In this document: positions 1 to 4,662 of the stretch, piece by piece
Layout: every line of letters starts with the position of its first letter
How positions within the stretch are numbered: the stretch's first letter is position 1
Source: Bdellovibrio sp. ZAP7
GTDB lineage: Bacteria; Bacteroidota; Bacteroidia; Flavobacteriales; Flavobacteriaceae
Assembly (NCBI GenBank): GCA_943324165.2
Contig: CALPKO020000064.1
Span: 1-7,241 of the forward strand
Direction: 5' to 3'
DNA length: 7,241 nucleotides
The notes under the pieces: generated by a model
Databases searched by the model: none
The model's input: only the letters and a program-made list of their open reading frames with translations
What the model was told of the DNA's origin: nothing
Program-made: the position numbers and the translations under genes

Positions 1-1164
1 AGTTCGCAAATCATATTCTTTTCTGTTATTGAATTGAAAAGCATATTGCAAACTTATGGATTCCCCATCTTTGACATAATAATTGTAATTGAGTTTCGCC
101 AAATGATGTTGGATTTTTTGTTTCGGATTTTTAATAGAATAAGTAAAATCTTTCACTACCCAAGGCGTTTGATTGTTGATAGCATTGTACAAATCATTCA
201 CATTTCCAATATGTGAAGCACTCAAAATGGCAATGGTTGCGTTGTAAAAACTGTAAAAAGCAGCAACATCAAATTTCTTACCCGCGTATTTCAAATCTCC
301 AGAAAAATTGGCTTCTCGATTTCCGGTATTCGATAAAACATAATTCGGCGTTGTTCGATCGCCATAATATTTAAAACTTCCTTGGGCATTCCAACTCCAA
401 TCGCAAAAATTACCTTTGTGCAAGCTAGAAGAAATCGTGCCGCCGCGACCATTGGATTCTGTGGTAACGATTGTTTTTCCGAAAAGCGTATCCTTTTTTA
501 CACTTATAGGTTCGATGATTACGATTCCGCCAATCGCATCACCGCTGTATTGTAAGCCAGAAGCACCTTTCAAAACCGTAATCTTTCCTGCTGCATTCAC
601 ATCAAAATTTGGCGCGTGTTCGATGCCCCATTGTTGGTCTTCTAGTTTTACGTTATTATTGAAAACAGGCACCCTACTGCTATGCAAACCATTAATTATT
701 GGTTTCACTATCGTGCTACCGCTTTTTAAAAGTGAAACTCCAGCAACTTCTTTTAGTATGTTTCCTAAAGATTGACTACTGTATTTTTCAATGGTTTTCT
801 CTTTAATTTTATCTTCTAAAACGGAATGATTGAAATAATTGTCTTTGTGCTGCAGGACAACTTCTTCCAATAGTTCTGTTTTTTGTTTCATCTTAAAATC
901 AATTGTGAGATTGCCTTTGACTTCAATGATTGTATCAATGGGTTTGTAGCCAATATAAGAAATATAAACTTTTGCAGTTCCATTCGGAAAATTGCTAAAA
1001 GCATAAGAACCATCCTTTCTACTGTTGGTGGATTGTGAAGAAATGTGCACATGGCATTTCTCTAATGCCTTGTTGTTTTCGTCTGTTATTTTTCCACCAA
1101 TTGTATTTTGGCTATAAATAGTACCCAAAAACAATAGGCAAAAAAGCAAGTGTGTTTTTTGCAT
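1..1164 (-). CDS. TonB-dependent outer-membrane receptor, N-terminal part (gene continues past left edge)
   Basis: The frame is open from ATG at 1164 to the window edge, 388 codons with no stop, so the C-terminal part of the beta-barrel is missing. Residues 1-18 are a signal peptide ending near IYS. Residues about 20-95 form a carboxypeptidase-like regulatory (beta-sandwich) domain with the usual GKITDENNKAL start and a YIGYKP segment. ELLEEVVL (97-104) resembles the TonB-box/linker of Bacteroidota receptors. Residues about 117-220 are the plug, with INGLHSSRVPVFNNN, EDQQWGIEHAP and the ITVLKGASGLQYSGDAIGG block typical of this receptor class. Barrel strands begin after about 225. Such receptors import a ligand through the outer membrane using TonB energy. 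The substrate cannot be read from the sequence. The gene lies 43 bases downstream of a His/Cys-rich small gene on the same strand, probably in one operon, which favours a metal or metal complex. The ATG is chosen because it directly precedes the signal peptide. Confidence 0.93.
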   Translation of the reverse strand, partial: MQKTHLLFCLLFLGTIYSQNTIGGKITDENNKALEKCHVHISSQSTNSRKDGSYAFSNFPNGTAKVYISYIGYKPIDTIIEVKGNLTIDFKMKQKTELLEEVVLQHKDNYFNHSVLEDKIKEKTIEKYSSQSLGNILKEVAGVSLLKSGSTIVKPIINGLHSSRVPVFNNNVKLEDQQWGIEHAPNFDVNAAGKITVLKGASGLQYSGDAIGGIVIIEPISVKKDTLFGKTIVTTESNGRGGTISSSLHKGNFCDWSWNAQGSFKYYGDRTTPNYVLSNTGNREANFSGDLKYAGKKFDVAAFYSFYNATIAILSASHIGNVNDLYNAINNQTPWVVKDFTYSIKNPKQKIQHHLAKLNYNYYVKDGESISLQYAFQFNNRKEYDLRT

Positions 1165-1207
1165 TTTATAAATTTTTAAATTTTGTAACCGAAAAAGTAT
1201 TGAAAAT

Positions 1208-1555
1208 TTAAACCGTTGGCGGTCCTCGAAGAGAAAAAGAACTGCCGCTGAAAAACGAAATGCATTCGGAAGTACTTAAAAAAGAAGATTTATAAAAAAA
1301 AGAACTGTTGTGTAAATTAAAATCTACATTTTCCTTTTGAATTGATGAACTAAAGGCAAACTCACAAACAAAACAATGCTCAAAACCTTGGTGGGCATGA
1401 TTTACTTCTGTTTTGTTTGGTGCGTATTGATGATTGCAATGCTGGGCAGTTACAAATTGCTCTAAATGATGAAAAGAATGAAGTGATTGCAAAAATATTG
1501 CTCCCAATATTAGGACCGAAAACAACAAACTTATTATGGAATATTTCTTTTTCAT
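1208..1555 (-). CDS. small exported His/Cys-rich protein with SLRGPPTV C-terminus, function unknown
   Basis: This is a 115-residue protein from ATG at 1555. An in-frame TTG three codons further upstream is less likely, because MKKK directly precedes the hydrophobic segment (about 6-23) of a signal peptide or membrane anchor. The mature part is dense in possible metal ligands: HSFHH (26-30), HCNH (39-42), HAH (53-55) and HCFVC (60-64). A Ser/Phe-rich stretch follows, and the chain ends SLRGPPTV. The design (signal peptide, clustered His, a C-x2-C pair, Pro-rich terminus after an Arg) resembles the uncharacterised DUF2946-type proteins that occur near TonB-dependent copper receptors in Proteobacteria, but I cannot confirm homology. 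The TonB receptor follows after 43 bases on the same strand. I infer a small envelope protein that binds or senses a metal such as copper or zinc for that receptor. No enzyme motif is visible. Confidence 0.8.
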   Translation of the reverse strand: MKKKYSIISLLFSVLILGAIFLQSLHSFHHLEQFVTAQHCNHQYAPNKTEVNHAHQGFEHCFVCEFAFSSSIQKENVDFNLHNSSFFYKSSFLSTSECISFFSGSSFSLRGPPTV

Positions 1556-1620
1556 CAAACACAAATATAAGATAAGGTAAAATCAAATCGATTGAATTTA
1601 ACAAATTTTATGATTTTAGA

Positions 1621-1668
1621 AATTCTGGCATTCTTTATCATAAATTTTCAAAATAGCCCTCCAGAATT
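1621..1668. repeat. 8-bp inverted repeat with 32-base loop
   Basis: AATTCTGG at 1621-1628 is the exact reverse complement of CCAGAATT at 1661-1668. The right arm also overlaps a 10-bp palindrome, GAATTAATTC, at 1664-1673. It lies about 65 bases upstream of the minus-strand small gene, so it could be a protein-binding site or a weak stem. In such AT-rich DNA it may also be chance. Confidence 0.35.
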
Positions 1669-1737
1669 AATTCCATATAGAATAATTGATAAAAATTAAG
1701 CTCTCGCTTTGCTATTTATTCTATTTGTAATTACTAA

Positions 1738-1776
1738 GATTATCTTATAAAAACGTTCTTGCGTTTTGAGATAATC
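1738..1776. repeat. strong hairpin at centre of the intergenic repeat
   Basis: GATTATCT (1738-1745) pairs perfectly with AGATAATC (1769-1776). Inside it, AAAACG (1750-1755) pairs with CGTTTT (1762-1767) around a six-base TTCTTG loop. A small asymmetric bulge (1746-1749 opposite 1768) separates the two stems. There are 14 base pairs in 39 bases. No T-run follows on the plus strand, so it is not a canonical terminator. It could be a leader stem-loop upstream of the oxidase or part of the larger repeat. Confidence 0.65.
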
Positions 1777-1817
1777 ACTTTTCAATTTTAATAGCAGCGA
1801 AGTACGACCTTGCTCGA

Positions 1818-1837
1818 TTTTTTTTAATTAAAAAAAA
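1818..1837. repeat. 20-bp perfect A/T palindrome T8-AATT-A8
   Basis: Eight T, then AATT, then eight A form an exact palindrome about 100 bases upstream of the oxidase start. Such tracts bend DNA and can act as an upstream promoter element or melt easily. A role is not demonstrated by the sequence. Confidence 0.6.
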
Positions 1838-1938
1838 GTAAAAGCGACTTGCTATATTTTTATCTTAAAAAAATAGATGAAATTAGCACAAGAATTTGAA
1901 ATTGCTGTCGTCTAACAATTAAACGAAAACAATCCATT

Positions 1939-3687
1939 ATGAAAAAGTTATATTTTAGTCTATTTTTATTAGCTAATGCTACTCTACTACAAGCACAATA
2001 TAACACTTTAACAATTCCTGAAGCTTATTATGGAACCTCGGGTGCTGATGGCGTAACGTTTAATCTCACTATAAAAGATACCCTAAAGCAATTACGTCCA
2101 ACAGGAAATACAACAGTTACAGGGTCAATATCTAGTCCCAATTTGAAAACAAATTTCTGGGGACCTACTTTGATAATGAATAAAAACGATGTTGTTCATT
2201 TAAATGTTACTAACCATTTGAATGAAGAAACTACTGTACACTGGCATGGAATGCACCTGCCAGCTGTAATGGATGGCGGGCCACATCAAGTGATACCAGC
2301 AGGGACTGTTTGGCAACCTTATTGGACCGTTTTAAATCAAGCGGCCACATTGTGGTATCACCCCCATTTGCATGAAATGACACAAACGCAAATTACAAAG
2401 GGCGTTGGAGGTTTTATTATCGTTAAAGACCCTCAAGAGACAGCTCTTAATTTACCGAGAACTTATGGCGTTGATGACATTGTTTTAGCGTTAACGAGCC
2501 GAGGTTATACCACTGCCAATCAATTTAACGCTCCGCCCGCATCTACACGTGCCTATGGAGATTATATGCTGGTAAATGGAACTCCAAGTCCGCAAATTAG
2601 TTTGCCAAAACAGTATGTGAGATTGCGTATTTTGAATGCAGAAATTGAACGAGGTTATAACCTTGGCTTTAGCGACAATAGGACTTTTTATATTATTGGA
2701 AATGATGGCGGCTTATTAAATGCTCCTGTTGCGGCAACAAGAATAAAATTAATGGTAGGTGAGCGAGTTGAAATTTTGGTGAATTTAGGTGCCGACGCAG
2801 TGGGTTCAAGTTTTGATTTAAAAGCATATAATTCTGGACAATCAAATAGTTTTCCTGGAGGTGAACCTCAACAAGGTGGTCAGTTCGGAAGCTTATTAAA
2901 TAATATTGATTTTAATATTTTACGTATAAATGTAGCATCAACAACTACAGCATCAATCCCTGTTACTGCGGTACCAAGCGCATTGGCAACAAACACCTAT
3001 TGGACAGCTGCCGACGCGACCGTAAACAGAACATTGGCGATAACTGGTGGACAAAACGGAGGTGCTATTCCATTTTCATTTGACAATACCGTTTTTGATC
3101 TCAATACTATTAACAAAACGGTCAACTTGAATGCCATTGAAAAATGGACAGTCACCAATACAAATGGTGTTTTTGGGCATTCCTTTCATTTGCATGATGT
3201 AGAATTTAAAATTATATCCAGAAGCACTGGCGCGGTTGGCGCTTATGAATCTGGATGGAAAGACACATTCTTTATTAGTAAAAACGAATCTGTTACTTTT
3301 GTTGCCAAGTTTGATGACTTTGCCGATTCAGATGTAAACCACCCGTATATGTACCATTGTCACTTTGCTAATCATGAAGATGAGGGAATGATGGGACAAT
3401 TTATAGTAACTGCTCCCTTGAGCAATAATCAAAATACGCTAAATACCGATTTTAGTTTGTTTCCAAATCCAGCAAGTGAAAAATTATACATCAATTTGAA
3501 AGATACAGATGCTGAGATTTATTATATCACCATCACTACACTTGAAGGGAGGATTGCAATGTTACTTCCTCAGCCACAATGGAAAAATGGAGTTGATATT
3601 TCTTATTTGTCAACAGGTACTTATCTGATAAAAATAATGGACATGAAAACAAAATCGATAACAACTAAAAAGTTTATCAAAAAATAA
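1939..3687 (+). CDS. secreted multicopper oxidase with T9SS type A sorting domain
   Basis: This 582-residue protein oxidises a substrate one electron at a time and reduces oxygen to water at a three-copper cluster. Residues 1-19 are a signal peptide (cut after LQA). Cupredoxin domains follow to about 492. All four copper motifs are present: HWHG (101-104), HPHLH (141-145), HSFHLH (414-419) and HCHFANHEDEGM (473-484). C474 and H479 are the type 1 ligands and M484 the axial one. LVNG (211-214) and GERVEILV (274-281) are typical of the middle domain. No Met-rich insert like that of CueO is seen, so a cuprous oxidase role is not indicated. Laccase-, CotA- or bilirubin-oxidase-like activity is equally possible. 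Residues about 504-582 (FSLFPNPASEKLYIN to FIKK) are a T9SS type A C-terminal signal, so the enzyme should cross the outer membrane and be released or surface-attached. A redoxin gene follows after 3 bases. Confidence 0.95.
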   Translation: MKKLYFSLFLLANATLLQAQYNTLTIPEAYYGTSGADGVTFNLTIKDTLKQLRPTGNTTVTGSISSPNLKTNFWGPTLIMNKNDVVHLNVTNHLNEETTVHWHGMHLPAVMDGGPHQVIPAGTVWQPYWTVLNQAATLWYHPHLHEMTQTQITKGVGGFIIVKDPQETALNLPRTYGVDDIVLALTSRGYTTANQFNAPPASTRAYGDYMLVNGTPSPQISLPKQYVRLRILNAEIERGYNLGFSDNRTFYIIGNDGGLLNAPVAATRIKLMVGERVEILVNLGADAVGSSFDLKAYNSGQSNSFPGGEPQQGGQFGSLLNNIDFNILRINVASTTTASIPVTAVPSALATNTYWTAADATVNRTLAITGGQNGGAIPFSFDNTVFDLNTINKTVNLNAIEKWTVTNTNGVFGHSFHLHDVEFKIISRSTGAVGAYESGWKDTFFISKNESVTFVAKFDDFADSDVNHPYMYHCHFANHEDEGMMGQFIVTAPLSNNQNTLNTDFSLFPNPASEKLYINLKDTDAEIYYITITTLEGRIAMLLPQPQWKNGVDISYLSTGTYLIKIMDMKTKSITTKKFIKK

Positions 3688-3690
3688 ATC

Positions 3691-4317
3691 ATGAAAAAGC
3701 CGAGATATAATGCAATTTTAAAGACATTGGTTGTATCGTCAATTTGTTTTACGTTTTTAAATTTCAGTTTCCGCGAAAGGCAGATCAAAAATTTTAGTTT
3801 AAAGAACGTTGATAATAAAGTAGTGGTTCTTTCTAGTTTTAAAAATGCAAAAGGTTTTATGGTTGTTTTTTTGTGTAACCAATGTCCGATGGCTAAAATG
3901 TACACCAATAGGTTGAACAGAATAAATGAGGAATATAAAGCAAAAGGAGTCTATCTTTTGGCAATTAACGCAATGGATACATTGGCTTATGCGGAAGAAT
4001 CATTTGTCTTAATGAAAAAGAAAGCTAAAAAAGAAAATCTCAATTTCCCTTATTTACAAGACAAATTACAAATTGTAGCAAAGCAATTTTCTGCAACACA
4101 TACGCCACAGGCTTTTTTGATTTGGAAAAATAGCAACGGACAATACTCCATCAAATATGAGGGCTCTATTGACGATAATGCAGGAGATGCATTAAATGCA
4201 AAACCTTATTTGACAGAAGCTGTGGATGCTCTTTTACTCAATAAACGTGTTCCTAATCCGAAAACAGAATCTTTTGGATGCAAAATATTTTACAGAGGGG
4301 TAAAAAAAATGCTCTAG
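3691..4317 (+). CDS. exported thioredoxin-fold redoxin (PRX_like1/AhpC-TSA type)
   Basis: This 208-residue protein has an N-terminal hydrophobic segment (about 9-26) after MKKPR, read as a signal peptide or anchor, and a redoxin domain from about 34. The active site is CNQC (62-65) in VVFLCNQCPMAKMY. The thioredoxin-fold cis-proline is P139 in THTPQAFL. SIDDNAGDA (159-167) and a third cysteine near the C-terminus, FGCKIF (C197), match the pattern I associate with the uncharacterised PRX_like1 branch of peroxiredoxin-like proteins. It probably acts as a thiol-disulfide oxidoreductase outside the inner membrane. It starts 3 bases after the multicopper oxidase stop, with no room for a promoter, so the two are co-transcribed. 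A role in cysteine or copper-site maturation of that oxidase, by analogy with Sco/TlpA proteins, is inference. No proper lipobox surrounds C19. Confidence 0.88.
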   Translation: MKKPRYNAILKTLVVSSICFTFLNFSFRERQIKNFSLKNVDNKVVVLSSFKNAKGFMVVFLCNQCPMAKMYTNRLNRINEEYKAKGVYLLAINAMDTLAYAEESFVLMKKKAKKENLNFPYLQDKLQIVAKQFSATHTPQAFLIWKNSNGQYSIKYEGSIDDNAGDALNAKPYLTEAVDALLLNKRVPNPKTESFGCKIFYRGVKKML

Positions 4318-4337
4318 CGTTTTTAGCACGGCATTTT
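4306..4337 (+). terminator. possible weak terminator overlapping the redoxin stop codon
   Basis: AAAATGC (4306-4312) pairs with GCATTTT (4331-4337), with CTA (4314-4316) and TAG (4324-4326) possible inside the 18-base loop. The left arm includes the last codons and the loop holds the TAG stop. The T-run is only four bases before an A-run, so termination would be weak. It may instead only stabilise the mRNA end. Confidence 0.3.
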
Positions 4338-4662
4338 AAAAAAATATTGCAAACTGTCAGGTGAAATTATAAAATAAACCTAAGTTCACTGATTTTTTTT
4401 ATTAGGACGATGAAAATAAATTGTAATTTTTAATTCCAGTTTCTTCTTTTCCCCAGTTTACCGATGATTCAATTAAATATGGTTTTAAACTAAAACTGAA
4501 GAAAGGTAACAAATTAAATAGCAAGAGATTTAGTACTTACTTTTTATTTCGTCCAATTGTATACAATTCTAGTTTACACCAATATTATGAAACACATCAA
4601 TTGCAATTATAAAAAAACGCCTTCAAAATTGAAGGCGTTTTCATTTACTTAAAAATCTAAAA
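4318..4662. other. convergent intergenic region
   Basis: These 345 bases lie between the stop codons of the redoxin (plus) and the repeat protein (minus). They are AT-rich, with only very short open frames and no RNA gene that I can recognise. They contain a perfect 14-bp palindrome, AATTGTATACAATT, at 4555-4568 and the terminator at 4611-4641. The rest shows no clear signal. Confidence 0.7.
4611..4641 (-). terminator. strong intrinsic terminator, probably bidirectional
   Basis: AAAACGCCTTCAA (4614-4626) pairs perfectly with TTGAAGGCGTTTT (4629-4641) around a two-base formal loop, which relaxes to a larger loop in RNA. On the minus strand the stem is followed by a run of seven T (complement of 4611-4617) and lies 22 bases after the stop of the repeat protein, so it ends that gene. 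On the plus strand four T follow the GC-rich stem, so it can also stop transcripts coming from the oxidase/redoxin side. Confidence 0.92.

Larger units (their letters stand above)
1688..1864. repeat. nested imperfect inverted-repeat element (possible MITE or structured leader)
   Basis: The outer ends match as GATAAAAAT (1688-1696) and ATTTTTATC (1856-1864). TCGCT at 1704-1708 is complementary to AGCGA both at 1796-1800 and at 1843-1847, so two pairings compete. TCGCT plus GCTATT (1704-1716, with TT bulged) pairs with AATAGC plus AGCGA (1790-1800), giving 11 base pairs. A further hairpin sits in the centre (1738-1776). The AGCGA at 1843 is followed by a TTGCTAT segment that resembles the left arm in direct orientation. 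The arrangement suggests a decayed palindromic mobile repeat or a folded 5' leader of the oxidase gene. No target-site duplication is obvious and no coding capacity exists. I do not recognise the family. Confidence 0.5.
1556..1938. other. divergent intergenic region with inverted repeats
   Basis: These 383 bases separate the minus-strand small gene/receptor pair from the plus-strand oxidase/redoxin pair and must hold at least one promoter for each direction. No convincing open frame lies inside. No complete Bacteroidota promoter (TTG about 20 bases before TAnnTTTG) could be placed for the oxidase, and no Shine-Dalgarno sequence precedes its ATG, which is normal for the group. The main content is a set of inverted repeats, listed separately: 1621-1668, 1688-1864 with a hairpin at 1738-1776, and an A/T palindrome at 1818-1837. 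Confidence 0.75.

Noticed and set aside
416..775. 119-codon plus-strand open frame inside the TonB receptor gene
   Set aside because: It lies antisense to clearly conserved receptor plug and barrel sequence and its translation has no recognisable features. It is a shadow frame.
1562..1564. TTG codon as an alternative start of the small His/Cys-rich gene
   Set aside because: It would add TTG-TGT-TTG before an ATG that begins a normal MKKK signal peptide. The ATG at 1555 is far more likely.
1562..1569. TATATTTG on the minus strand, an exact match to the Bacteroidota -7 consensus TAnnTTTG just upstream of the small gene
   Set aside because: The nearest upstream TTG gives a spacer of only 14 bases, and the -7 box lies 6 bases before the ATG, which would make the transcript essentially leaderless. 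In AT-rich DNA the match is easily chance.
1818..1837. T8-AATT-A8 as an intrinsic terminator
   Set aside because: It has no GC-rich stem and lies between divergent genes, where no transcript needs to end.
1939..3687. Assigning the oxidase as CueO, CotA or a laccase by name
   Set aside because: The copper ligands are common to all these families. No Met-rich insert or other subfamily-specific segment could be recognised, so a gene symbol is not justified.
3691..3760. Lipoprotein signal with C19 of the redoxin as the lipidated cysteine
   Set aside because: The residues before it (SSI) do not fit a lipobox, and the hydrophobic segment continues past the cysteine.
3621..3908. 95-codon minus-strand open frame across the oxidase/redoxin junction
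   Set aside because: It lies antisense to the T9SS signal and the redoxin active-site region. Its hydrophobic translation reflects the AT-rich complement, not a real gene.
4442..4503. Spaced inverted repeats TTCTTC/GAAGAA and AGTTTA/TAAACT in the convergent intergenic region
   Set aside because: The arms are only six bases with long, uneven spacing and low GC. They are compatible with chance.
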